Shown piece after piece: positions 1 to 6,148 of a stretch of 13,056 bases of DNA. The notes beneath the pieces were generated by a model. It ran no database searches and had not been told where the DNA came from. It saw only the letters and a program-made list of their open reading frames with translations. Origin of the DNA: Pelosinus fermentans (lineage in GTDB: Bacteria > Bacillota > Negativicutes > DSM-13327); contig DJJR01000064.1 in assembly GCA_002434245.1 (NCBI GenBank), forward strand, positions 5,266 through 18,321, given 5' to 3'. Both the position numbers and the translations under genes were made by a program. Position 1 is the first letter of the stretch; every line of letters starts with the position of its first letter.

Positions 1-29
1 AGGGAATTGGCTTTTATATTAAGACTAAA

Positions 30-332
30 TCAAGGTTTCATGGTCTTAATCAGAGTTGTTAGTTGTTCGCGTTCTTCTTCTGTAAGCTTTTCGGCAGCAA
101 GAAGAAGACGATTTAGTGATGGGGCAAGTGTTTGTGCTTCACTGGCGAAGAAATCAGTTAAAGATATTCCTAATGCGGTGCAGATGGATTTAATTAAATC
201 AACATCGGCAGCCCTGCTATTAGTTTCTAATCGACTAATAACTGGTTGAGAAATATTTGTCATTTTCGCTAATTCTTGAGTTGTTAATTTTTTAGCTTTA
301 CGCAATTCTTTAATACGAGCACCAACATCCAT
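30..332 (-). CDS. XRE-family HTH transcriptional regulator (probable repressor)
   Basis: A 100-residue protein with an N-terminal helix-turn-helix of the XRE/Cro-CI (HTH_3) type at about residues 5-60 (ARIKELRKAKKL, TTQELAKMTNISQPVISRLE). A short helical tail (LTEEEREQLTTLIKTM) probably serves dimerisation. I start it at the ATG at 332, because GGTGG lies 5 nt upstream; a GTG three codons further out (339-341) overlaps that ribosome binding site and is less likely. It is transcribed away from the 97-aa gene at 541. The gap between them carries three copies of a 17-bp palindrome, one abutting this gene's own ribosome binding site, so autorepression plus control of the divergent gene is the natural reading. 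The regulator assignment is secure from the HTH. The ligand or signal is unknown, and no peptidase or sensor domain is attached. Confidence 0.9.
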   Translation of the reverse strand: MDVGARIKELRKAKKLTTQELAKMTNISQPVISRLETNSRAADVDLIKSICTALGISLTDFFASEAQTLAPSLNRLLLAAEKLTEEEREQLTTLIKTMKP

Positions 333-342
333 AATAACCACC

Positions 343-359
343 TATTCTAAAATAGAATA
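343..359. promoter_or_regulatory. Candidate XRE operator O1 (perfect palindrome)
   Basis: TATTCTA-AAA-TAGAATA is a perfect 7-bp inverted repeat with a 3-nt spacer. It directly abuts and partly overlaps the ribosome binding site of the XRE gene, between its -10 and its start codon. A bound dimer here would block transcription or translation of the regulator. The same motif recurs at 416-432 and 458-474. Confidence 0.7.
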
Positions 360-366
360 TTTTCTA

Positions 367-395
367 ATCCTATTCTACAGGTTTACCTCAAGCAA
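367..395 (-). promoter_or_regulatory. Candidate sigma-A promoter of the XRE gene
   Basis: On the minus strand, TTGCTT (395-390) and TAGGAT (372-367) are separated by 17 nt. A lone half-site TATTCTA (371-377) overlaps the -10. The leader to the start codon at 332 is short and contains operator O1. Confidence 0.5.
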
Positions 396-415
396 TCCAA
401 TATATAATATATTTT

Positions 416-432
416 TATTCCAAAATAGAATA
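416..432. promoter_or_regulatory. Candidate XRE operator O2 (one mismatch)
   Basis: TATTCCA-AAA-TAGAATA has the same 7-3-7 architecture as the site at 343-359, with one arm position changed. It lies just upstream of the plus-strand -35 hexamer (440-445) and upstream of the minus-strand -35 (390-395), so it is placed to influence both promoters. Confidence 0.65.
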
Positions 433-439
433 AAAATAG

Positions 440-468
440 TTGACTCAAGTCTAAAATAATTCTAGAAT
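440..468 (+). promoter_or_regulatory. Candidate sigma-A promoter of the 97-aa gene
   Basis: TTGACT (440-445) and TAGAAT (463-468) are separated by 17 nt, a good sigma-A match. Operator O3 covers the -10 and O2 lies 8 bp upstream of the -35. The expected leader of about 65 nt ends in AAGGAGAGG before the ATG at 541. Confidence 0.6.
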
Positions 469-474
469 AGAATT
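458..474. promoter_or_regulatory. Candidate XRE operator O3 (perfect palindrome over the -10)
   Basis: AATTCTA-GAA-TAGAATT is a perfect 7-bp inverted repeat with a 3-nt spacer. It covers the candidate -10 (463-468) of the promoter reading into the 97-aa gene, so binding should exclude RNA polymerase. A weaker, imperfect copy (AAGTCTA-AAA-TAATTCT, 447-463) overlaps it. Confidence 0.7.
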
Positions 475-540
475 AAAGACTTAAAAAGTATAACCTATAG
501 ATGGAAAGAGTTCATTATAAATACTAAGGAGAGGATTATC

Positions 541-834
541 ATGAAAAAAGAAAACCTTTTTGAATGTGCATTGGATTCTATGGAGGATGTGAGTCTAAAT
601 ATTCCCATGCAGCAAGTATCAAACGACTATTATTTTTCTGATATAGCCGCTAAAGAATATGAAGACGAGCTGCGTGCAGCGTTGCCTCCACATTTACATC
701 GCACATTAAGCAGGCTGGCGGATAAAAACAATGAAAGGGAAGCCGCGAGTATGGCGGTTAGCTATCGGCAAGGATTCTCTGATTCTATACGATTTATCAT
801 GCAGGCATTGTCTTGGGAGCCAACAAGGCGGTAA
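541..834 (+). CDS. Small hypothetical protein under XRE control
   Basis: A 97-residue, soluble, mostly helical protein. The start is well supported by AAGGAGAGG about 5 nt upstream of the ATG. The N-terminal third is acidic and irregular (DSMEDVSLNIPMQQVSNDYYF). The remainder looks like two or three helices: AAKEYEDELRAAL, then HRTLSRLADKNNEREAASMAVSYRQGF, ending SIRFIMQALSW. There is no signal peptide, membrane segment or metal motif. The pattern of an N-terminal aromatic stretch followed by helices and a Y-x-x-G-F segment faintly recalls the small DUF6809-like proteins of Bacillota, but I cannot confirm this. It is divergent from the XRE gene, and the palindrome on its promoter suggests it is normally repressed. 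Function unknown. Confidence 0.75.
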   Translation: MKKENLFECALDSMEDVSLNIPMQQVSNDYYFSDIAAKEYEDELRAALPPHLHRTLSRLADKNNEREAASMAVSYRQGFSDSIRFIMQALSWEPTRR

Positions 835-854
835 GAGTAATAGGGGAAAACCGC

Positions 855-911
855 ATGACTGGTAATGATACAAAATGGATCAAATATATGTGGACTGGGC
901 AAAAAGCATAA
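855..911 (+). CDS. Possible 18-codon small ORF ending in a hairpin
   Basis: An ATG at 855 opens a frame of 18 codons, MTGNDTKWIKYMWTGQKA, ending in TAA at 909-911. AGGGGA lies about 7 nt upstream, a usable ribosome binding site. It starts 20 nt after the 97-aa gene, so it would share that mRNA. Its stop codon is the first base pairs of the 19-bp hairpin at 909-955. The peptide is basic and rich in tryptophan, tyrosine and lysine, with no hydrophobic stretch long enough to be a clear signal or membrane segment. It is too short to judge by composition, and it could be a chance frame. Confidence 0.35.
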   Translation: MTGNDTKWIKYMWTGQKA

Positions 912-955
912 GAGTAATGCCATGCTGACAGATAGACAGCATGGCATTACTCTTA
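909..955. terminator. 19-bp perfect hairpin, likely bidirectional terminator
   Basis: Arms 909-927 and 937-955 (TAAGAGTAATGCCATGCTG and its exact complement) flank a 9-nt loop. Read on the minus strand, the stem is followed after 3 nt by CTTTTT, so it suits termination of the flavin reductase transcript. On the plus strand no T run follows, so termination of the 97-aa gene's mRNA there is less certain. The first arm's leading 10 bases also occur at 832-841, across the stop codon of the 97-aa gene, so an alternative pairing with the second arm is possible. Confidence 0.6.
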
Positions 956-1045
956 AGTGCATTTATCAGACTTATATGGCTATAGACATAACAAAAGTTG
1001 AACACTTACATTACGTGCCTCTGGCGCCATGTCGCTTAAAGCGAT

Positions 1046-1582
1046 CTACTCGATAATATATGCGCTAACAATCTCTCCATAATAAGCGGTATGAAAATCC
1101 TTGTTTGCACCGTGAAATGAACTATCTACATCCTGTGGGTAACAGATGTTCTTGTTTTCTTCTGTAATTTCACGTTCATCTTGTTTTTGTTTGTAAATAA
1201 CCCTACATTCAAGTGTTAAGGGAAGCTCCTTAATAGCAGGAACAGAAACAGTATTAGGTGTTACAAGGGTCAAGTTAAGTTCTTTAATTTTATCAATTGT
1301 ATGACCGGATTTTGTCCCGCAAATCCCCAATATCTTTTTGTCAAAAGAACCATAGGGTATATTTATTGTGAATTCAGGATTTTTTTCAAGTTGATGTTTT
1401 GTAAACCGATTTTCTCTAACGAAAACTGTGAAAATCGGTTTTGCCCATTCAATTCCAAGCGTACCCCAAGAAATAGTCATAGAGTTCACTTTGTCAGCTG
1501 CCTTTGTGGTCAATAAAACGCCTGTTTCGACTGCTTTCAGAATATCATTAGCATAATCAAAGACTTTAATTTCTTTTTTCAT
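1046..1582 (-). CDS. Flavin reductase family protein (FMN-binding)
   Basis: A 178-residue protein of the flavin reductase-like (DIM6/NTAB) split-barrel family, usual length 170-200. The FMN-contacting core is recognisable: NSMTISWGTLG at 33-43, PIFTVFVRENRFTKHQLE at 49-66, FTINIP at 71-76, CGTKSGHTIDKI at 88-99, and a closing strand DFHTAYYGEIVSAYI at 162-176. Members bind FMN in the cytoplasm and reduce flavin with NAD(P)H, or act as redox partners or reductases. The substrate cannot be read from sequence. AAGGAGGG about 9 nt upstream of the ATG fixes the start. It follows the LysR gene on the same strand after 113 bp, probably as its own unit, and the hairpin at 909-955 can end its transcript. 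Cysteines occur at 88, 126 and 147 but form no obvious cluster. Confidence 0.88.
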   Translation of the reverse strand: MKKEIKVFDYANDILKAVETGVLLTTKAADKVNSMTISWGTLGIEWAKPIFTVFVRENRFTKHQLEKNPEFTINIPYGSFDKKILGICGTKSGHTIDKIKELNLTLVTPNTVSVPAIKELPLTLECRVIYKQKQDEREITEENKNICYPQDVDSSFHGANKDFHTAYYGEIVSAYIIE

Positions 1583-1695
1583 AGTGCTAACCCTCCTTGA
1601 AATTTTCGATATTTTTATAATACACCAATGTACGATTCATGGCGAGTACGCACTTTTTTGTAAGATACTATTCAGAAGTAGAGGGTAGAGTAGTG

Positions 1696-2613
1696 TTATT
1701 GATTCCTTTCTTTCATCAAAGATATAAATAAACGAGCTGCTTTAGAAAGGTATTTTCCCTTTCGGTAGGCGATAACAGCGGTTCTCGTGTTAATGGATTC
1801 CTTTATGGAAAAATAGCAGGGATGTTCTGACATATACCTATGTCTAACCAATGTATCAGGGAGTAAAGTGGCTCCGAGTCCGGCTACAACTAAAGCTTGT
1901 GCTGCTTCCATGCTTTGGCTTTCAAGAATAATCTTCGGTTTAAATCCAGCTTGTGCACAAAGATCAAGTAAAGTCTGATGCAGTCTTTGTCCATGCTTCA
2001 TTAGAATAAATGGTACATCCTTTAGCTCGGAAATGTTTATATTTGTCCAGGGCGGCTGGTTTGAATTACGTCCTCTATTTTGTTTGCTTAAGGGATGGTG
2101 CGGTGATAAAGCAATTAAAAGTTCCTCTGTCAAAATCGGTTCATAAGCAAAAATATTCTCTGCTATTGGCAGGAGTACGATTGAAAAGTCAGTGATGCCA
2201 TTTAAAGCAAATTCTTCTAACTCTGCGGTAGTGCCTTCCGCTAAAACAATTTCAATACCTGGATATTGTCTTTGAAACAGAGGCAGTACTTGCGGCAGGA
2301 GATACGTACTTCGAAAAGGAGAACTTCCGATCGTAAGGCGGCCTTTTTTTAAATCCGCGATGTCATCCATTTGCTGAATTATTTGATCATTCAAATCTAA
2401 AATTCGTTTTGCAGTCTCAATATATAATTCTCCGGCAAAAGTAAGCCGCAAGGGAGTCGCTGTCCGATCAAACAATAAGACACCTAATTGCTTCTCCAGC
2501 CTTTGAACGCATTGGCTTAAAGAGGGCTGGGCGATATATAATTTTTTAGCAGCCTGAGAAAAACTTTGTTCTTCCGCTACTTTTAAGACATATTTCATTT
2601 GGCGGTACTCCAT
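1696..2613 (-). CDS. LysR-family transcriptional regulator, divergent from ttdAB
   Basis: A 305-residue LysR-type regulator of normal family length. The N-terminal winged helix-turn-helix spans about residues 1-60 (FSQAAKKLYIAQPSLSQCVQRLEKQLGVLLFDR), followed by the linker helix to about 88. The effector-binding domain runs from about 91 (GRLTIGSSPFRSTYLLPQVL) to 300. AAAGGAG 7 nt before the ATG supports the start. It diverges from ttdA with 162 bp between start codons, and that gap contains a LysR-type palindrome at 2691-2709. It therefore probably senses tartrate or a related dicarboxylate and activates ttdAB while limiting its own expression. It does not resemble E. coli TtdR closely, as far as I can recall that sequence. 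It looks more like the CynR/CysL-type branch, so the ligand is inferred from position only. Confidence 0.93.
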   Translation of the reverse strand: MEYRQMKYVLKVAEEQSFSQAAKKLYIAQPSLSQCVQRLEKQLGVLLFDRTATPLRLTFAGELYIETAKRILDLNDQIIQQMDDIADLKKGRLTIGSSPFRSTYLLPQVLPLFQRQYPGIEIVLAEGTTAELEEFALNGITDFSIVLLPIAENIFAYEPILTEELLIALSPHHPLSKQNRGRNSNQPPWTNINISELKDVPFILMKHGQRLHQTLLDLCAQAGFKPKIILESQSMEAAQALVVAGLGATLLPDTLVRHRYMSEHPCYFSIKESINTRTAVIAYRKGKYLSKAARLFISLMKERNQ

Positions 2614-2658
2614 ATGATACTCCTTTCCTTCCTTTGATTATAGGATATAGACTATGAC

Positions 2659-2716
2659 TTTGATAGATTTTTTAGTATTAGACCTATTATGTATTGTATA
2701 TTACAATACTATCAAA
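2659..2716. promoter_or_regulatory. Candidate LysR binding region between lysR and ttdA
   Basis: GTATTGTA-TAT-TACAATAC (2691-2709) is a perfect 8-bp inverted repeat with a 3-nt spacer. It contains the T-N11-A core expected of LysR-type boxes. A second, wider repeat surrounds it: TTTGATAG (2659-2666) is the exact complement of CTATCAAA (2709-2716). CTAT-N7-ATAG (2652-2666) adds a further dyad. Two spaced dyads are consistent with the recognition and activation sites that a LysR tetramer occupies. Confidence 0.6.
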
Positions 2717-2775
2717 TGCAATAATACCTGAATATATAGAAAATATTGATTTTTGAAACATGAGGAGGTTATCAC

Positions 2776-3675
2776 ATGAACAAAGAAGCAAAGATTCAGG
2801 CGATGACAGAGATTATGACTAAGTTTACAAGTTATATGGGGAAACATCTGCCTGACGACGTTACAGCGAAGCTAAAAGAATTACGTGAACAGGAAGACAG
2901 CTATCTGGCAAAGGTAGTATATGATTCCATGACTGAAAATCAGGAATTGGCTAATCAGCTGAACCGTCCATGCTGCCAGGATACCGGAGTTGTCCAGTAT
3001 TTTGTCAAGGTCGGATCACAATTTCCCTTGCTGGCAGAGGTACAAGATATTCTGCGGACAGCGGCTCTGGAAGCCACGAAGGAAGCACCGCTGCGTCATA
3101 ATGCTGTGCAAATCTTCGAAGAAAAAAACACAGGTACCAATACAGGTGAACGCATCCCTTGGATAAACTGGGAGATTATCCCTAACGAGAAAGGTATCAA
3201 TATTGAAGTATACATGGCCGGCGGCGGCTGTAGTTTGCCAGGACAGGGTAAAACGTTGATGCCTGCAGCGGGATATGAAGGTGTTGTGGAGTTTGTTTTT
3301 GACGTGATGACATCTTATGGAATCAACGCTTGCCCGCCATTATTGGTAGGAATAGGGATTGGCGGCTCCATTGATGTGGCGGCAGAACTTTCAAAAAAGG
3401 CACTATTTCGTCCACTTGGAGTACGTCACTCTAATTCGCGGGGGGCAGAAATGGAGCGGTTGATGGAGAAAGGTCTCAATGACTTAGGCCTTGGACCGCA
3501 AGGATTATCTGGTAAAAACTCTGTTATGGGCGTGCATATGGAAACTGCAGCTCGCCATCCGTCCACCATTAGCGTAGCGGTATCTATCGGGTGCTGGGCC
3601 CATAGAAAAGGTAATATTCAAATCAATGAAGATATGACTTATGAGATTACTTCACACAGGGGGGTAACACTGTGA
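2776..3675 (+). CDS. ttdA: L(+)-tartrate dehydratase, alpha subunit
   Basis: A 299-residue catalytic subunit of the class I fumarase/tartrate dehydratase Fe-S hydro-lyase family. With TtdB it converts L(+)-tartrate to oxaloacetate and water in the cytoplasm. The sequence follows E. coli TtdA (303 aa), as I recall it, almost end to end: [10 protein letters not shown] at 62-71, [11 protein letters not shown] at 76-86, [13 protein letters not shown] at 104-116, [13 protein letters not shown] at 144-156, [12 protein letters not shown] at 185-196, [15 protein letters not shown] at 240-254 and [19 protein letters not shown] at 258-277. Cys67, Cys186 and Cys273 align with the three cluster ligands of E. 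coli TtdA (71, 190, 277), so a labile 4Fe-4S centre is expected. GAGGAGG upstream of the ATG gives a strong start. It overlaps ttdB by 4 bp. A class I fumarase alpha subunit is the main alternative, less likely given the TtdB-type partner. Confidence 0.92.
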   Translation: MNKEAKIQAMTEIMTKFTSYMGKHLPDDVTAKLKELREQEDSYLAKVVYDSMTENQELANQLNRPCCQDTGVVQYFVKVGSQFPLLAEVQDILRTAALEATKEAPLRHNAVQIFEEKNTGTNTGERIPWINWEIIPNEKGINIEVYMAGGGCSLPGQGKTLMPAAGYEGVVEFVFDVMTSYGINACPPLLVGIGIGGSIDVAAELSKKALFRPLGVRHSNSRGAEMERLMEKGLNDLGLGPQGLSGKNSVMGVHMETAARHPSTISVAVSIGCWAHRKGNIQINEDMTYEITSHRGVTL

Positions 3676-4277
3676 AAAAGATTTTAACAACACCAATTCA
3701 GAATGAAGAACTTGAGCAGCTAACGGCGGGAGACGTTGTGTATCTAAACGGATACCTGGTTACCTGTCGTGATATGCCTCACCGTCGTCTTGTCGAATTA
3801 GGTCAAAAATTACCTGTCGATCTGGCGGGATTAGCAATTTTCCATGCAGGACCAATTGTTGTAAAAGAAGACGATGGATGGAAAATGATTTCCATAGGAC
3901 CTACCACCAGTATGCGGATGGAAAAGTTCGAAAAAGAATTTATTGCCGAGACAGGGGTAAAGCTGATTGTCGGCAAAGGCGGTATGGGCCCGAATACAGT
4001 GGAAGGATGTCAAACTTACAAAGCCGTTCATGCAGTGTTCCCTGGTGGCTGTGCGGTACTGGCTGCGACGGAAGTGGAAGAAATCGAGAGAGTGGAATGG
4101 TTGGAACTTGGCATGCCCGAGGCGCTTTGGGTCTGTAGAGTAAAAGAATTTGGTCCGCTCATTATTTCTATTGATACCAAAGGAAATAATCTTTTTGAAA
4201 CCAATAAGGTGTTATTCAACGAGAAGAAAGTACCAATCGTTAAAGAGATTTGTAGTCAGGTTAAGTTTATTAAATAG
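3672..4277 (+). CDS. ttdB: L(+)-tartrate dehydratase, beta subunit
   Basis: A 201-residue subunit, exactly the length of E. coli TtdB, with near-identical landmarks: MKKILTTPI at the start, [12 protein letters not shown] at 29-40, IFHAGPIV at 56-63, [13 protein letters not shown] at 74-86, [11 protein letters not shown] at 97-107, and [16 protein letters not shown] near 155-170. This family supplies the swivelling domain that completes the active site. Class I fumarase beta subunits usually have a RDAAHKRL-type motif where this protein has CRDMPHRRL, as TtdB does, which favours tartrate over fumarate as substrate. The start is a GTG whose last two bases and the following A form the stop of ttdA (GTGA overlap), with AGGGGGG 7 nt upstream, so the two subunits are translationally coupled. 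The 140 bp after the stop hold only a weak hairpin and no clear terminator, so read-through into the transporter gene is plausible. Confidence 0.92.
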   Translation: MKKILTTPIQNEELEQLTAGDVVYLNGYLVTCRDMPHRRLVELGQKLPVDLAGLAIFHAGPIVVKEDDGWKMISIGPTTSMRMEKFEKEFIAETGVKLIVGKGGMGPNTVEGCQTYKAVHAVFPGGCAVLAATEVEEIERVEWLELGMPEALWVCRVKEFGPLIISIDTKGNNLFETNKVLFNEKKVPIVKEICSQVKFIK

Positions 4278-4417
4278 TTAAAGTAGTCTGATAGAGGGAG
4301 TTTGCAGGAAAGGTTCTTACAAGCTTCCTTTACTAGGGAGTATAACTATAAATAAAATTACTATATAGAGAAAGGATAGCGTAGAGTTGTAGGTTAGCAA
4401 ATCTACCAGGTGAAATT

Positions 4418-5770
4418 ATGGATACTATGAATCATGTTACACCCAAAATAACTCCTTCTACAGCAAAGAAGACGAATGTTCGCTGGATCGTCGTAGCCAT
4501 ATTATTTATTGTTACTATCATCAATTACGCCGATCGTGCTACGATTGCACTGGCCGGCCCAGAGATCGCCAAAGACTTGCATATGGATTCTGTAGCGATG
4601 GGTTATATCTTTTCTGCCTTTGGTTGGGCTTATGTTCTTTGTCAGTTACCGGGAGGATATTTATTAGATCGATTTGGTTCGAGAAAAGTGTATGCAGCTA
4701 GTATTTTCTTTTGGTCTTTATTTACATTATTTCAAGGTTTCGTTGGTTTTCTAACTGGATTTACTGCAATTGCTACGTTATTTGCGTTACGATTCATGGT
4801 TGGTGCTTCTGAAGCACCTTCATTTCCGGCAAATAGTCGAATTGTCGCGGCTTGGTTCCCGGCCTCAGAGCGGGGTACTGCAGCAGCCATTTTTAGTTCT
4901 GGTCAAGCTGCTGCCACCGTATTGTTTGGGCCGTTGATGGGATGGCTTGTATTTACATTTGGCTGGCATTATGTCTTTGTGGTTATGGGAGCTTTAGGAA
5001 TGCTCTTCACACTGGTTTGGAATAAGCTTATCCATAATCCCAAAGATCATCCGATGGCCAATGAAGCTGAGATTCAATATATTACAGAAGGCGGCGGCTT
5101 GGTCGATATGGATCAAGGAAAGAAGGATGGCGCTAAGCAAGATGGACCTAACATGAAATATGTTAAGCAACTGCTTAGAAATCGTATGATGCTAGGAATC
5201 TATATTGCCCAATACTGCATTAACGCTACGATATATTTCTTTATTACCTGGTTTCCAGTGTATCTGGTGCAGGCTCGTGGAATGACGATTCTCAAAGCCG
5301 GCTTTGCGGCATCTGTACCCGCAATATTTGGTTTTGTGGGCGGAATATTGGGTGGAATGTTATCTGATTTCTTGCTCAAAAAAGGGTATTCCCTTACGAT
5401 TGCCAGGAAAATACCGATTATAGTGGGAATGTTATTAGGAACCACGATAATCGCCTGTAATTATGTGGACACGGAGTGGATCGTCATCGCTGTTATGTCT
5501 GTAGCCTTCTTCGGTAAAGGTCTGGGTCAGCTTGGCTGGACGGTAAATTCCGATACTGCGCCAAAAGCAATTGTGGGTGTGAGTGGCGCTGTATTAAACA
5601 TATTTGGCAATCTTACCAGCATCATTACCCCTATTGCAATTGGTTATATTATAAAAATAACAGGATCATTCAATGGTGCTCTAGTTTATATTGCTGTACA
5701 TTGTCTTGTTGCTATTTTCTGTTATTTGTTTGTAGTTGGAGAAATTAAGCGAGTTGAACTTAAAGAGTGA
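4418..5770 (+). CDS. MFS sugar-diacid transporter, GudP-like (probable tartrate uptake)
   Basis: A 450-residue, 12-segment major facilitator of the anion:cation symporter (ACS) family, the same length as E. coli GudP (glucarate/galactarate carrier) and closely similar to it as I recall. Landmarks are NYADRATIALAGPEIAKDL at 36-54, FSAFGWAYVLCQLPGGYLLDRF at 65-86 including MFS motif A (GGYLLDRFGSRK, 79-90), RFMVGASEAPSFPANSRI at 125-142, AAWFPASERGTA at 144-155, a cytoplasmic loop near 205-250, YFFITWFPVYLVQARGM, and TGSFNGAL near the C terminus. It should import a hydroxylated dicarboxylate with protons. Its position after ttdAB suggests tartrate, although the nearest family members carry C6 aldarates. 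The ATG at 4418 has AGGTGA about 5 nt upstream; an ATG three codons inside is a weaker alternative. It ends before the terminator at 5818. Confidence 0.88.
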   Translation: MDTMNHVTPKITPSTAKKTNVRWIVVAILFIVTIINYADRATIALAGPEIAKDLHMDSVAMGYIFSAFGWAYVLCQLPGGYLLDRFGSRKVYAASIFFWSLFTLFQGFVGFLTGFTAIATLFALRFMVGASEAPSFPANSRIVAAWFPASERGTAAAIFSSGQAAATVLFGPLMGWLVFTFGWHYVFVVMGALGMLFTLVWNKLIHNPKDHPMANEAEIQYITEGGGLVDMDQGKKDGAKQDGPNMKYVKQLLRNRMMLGIYIAQYCINATIYFFITWFPVYLVQARGMTILKAGFAASVPAIFGFVGGILGGMLSDFLLKKGYSLTIARKIPIIVGMLLGTTIIACNYVDTEWIVIAVMSVAFFGKGLGQLGWTVNSDTAPKAIVGVSGAVLNIFGNLTSIITPIAIGYIIKITGSFNGALVYIAVHCLVAIFCYLFVVGEIKRVELKE

Positions 5771-5817
5771 CACTATCCCTGTCAAGGCGATAGTATAAAA
5801 AATAAAGTAATCTAAGC

Positions 5818-5860
5818 AGCCTTGGTCCGAACTTTCAGCGGACTGAGGCTATTTCATTTT
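5818..5860 (+). terminator. Rho-independent terminator of the ttd/transporter operon
   Basis: AGCCTTGGTCCG (5818-5829) pairs with CGGACTGAGGCT (5839-5850): 12 bp including two G-T wobbles, with a 9-nt loop. ATTTCATTTT follows. A smaller dyad, ACTATC/GATAGT (5772-5794) followed by an A-rich stretch, lies just after the transporter stop codon and may be a second stem. Confidence 0.8.
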
Positions 5861-5951
5861 GTCTGTAACCTTTTCATCATTTAAGAGATATTCAGGCAAC
5901 CTGCTATGGTTGAGTTAACCTGTAGGCTTTAAAAATTTCCACAAAGATCCT

Positions 5952-5981
5952 TTAGACAGGTTTACATAATTTTGATATACT
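5952..5981 (+). promoter_or_regulatory. Candidate sigma-A promoter of the prkA operon
   Basis: TTAGAC (5952-5957) and TATACT (5976-5981) are separated by 18 nt. It is the best vegetative promoter match in the gap. In Bacillus these genes also use sporulation sigma factors. I see AATACAAT at 6093-6100, similar to a sigma-E -10, but no convincing -35 partner. Confidence 0.4.
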
Positions 5982-6070
5982 TATCCTCAAGAAGGACAAG
6001 TGTCCATGGGGAGGGAGGTGTAGTATACAGTTACGCTGATAACATAATAGGGATTTGCAGAAAGGTTAAC

Positions 6071-6111
6071 AGTGGATGATTTCGGATATTCTAATACAAT
6101 GCATCACCACT
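6071..6111 (+). other. Hairpin in the prkA leader
   Basis: AGTGGATG (6071-6078) pairs with CATCACCACT (6102-6111) with a 2-nt bulge, leaving a 23-nt loop. It ends 37 nt before the prkA start codon and about 25 nt before its ribosome binding site. No T run follows, so it is not a terminator. It may affect mRNA stability or bind a protein. Confidence 0.4.
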
Positions 6112-6148
6112 TTGGAATAGTATAATTACATTATTAAGGAGGCCGAGT

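Larger units (their letters stand above)
5861..6148 (+). other. Gene-free structured leader upstream of prkA
   Basis: With the terminator at 5818 this makes a 378-bp gap without a credible gene. It holds a candidate promoter (5952-5981) and several short dyads: CAACC/GGTTG with an alternative GGTT/AACC pairing near 5899-5923, GGACA-AG-TGTCC at 5994-6005, and the larger hairpin at 6071-6111. AAGGAGG precedes the prkA start. I do not recognise a known riboswitch class. A leader of about 160 nt is expected if the candidate promoter is used. Confidence 0.5.

Noticed and set aside
762..962. A 66-codon minus-strand frame near the 19-bp hairpin
   Set aside because: It overlaps the end of the 97-aa gene and the hairpin, has a low-complexity cysteine/leucine-rich translation, and no convincing ribosome binding site.
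1032..1044. Short palindrome TCGCTT-A-AAGCGA just after the flavin reductase stop codon
   Set aside because: The loop is too small for the full stem and no T run follows. The 19-bp hairpin at 909-955 is a better terminator for that gene.
4296..4335. A terminator or attenuator between ttdB and the MFS gene
   Set aside because: Only a 5-bp stem (AAAGG/CCTTT) with a large loop and no T run. Co-transcription is more likely.
6093..6100. A possible sigma-E promoter for prkA (AATACAAT as -10)
   Set aside because: The -10 match is fair, but I find no sigma-E-type -35 at a proper distance, so I do not list it as a feature.
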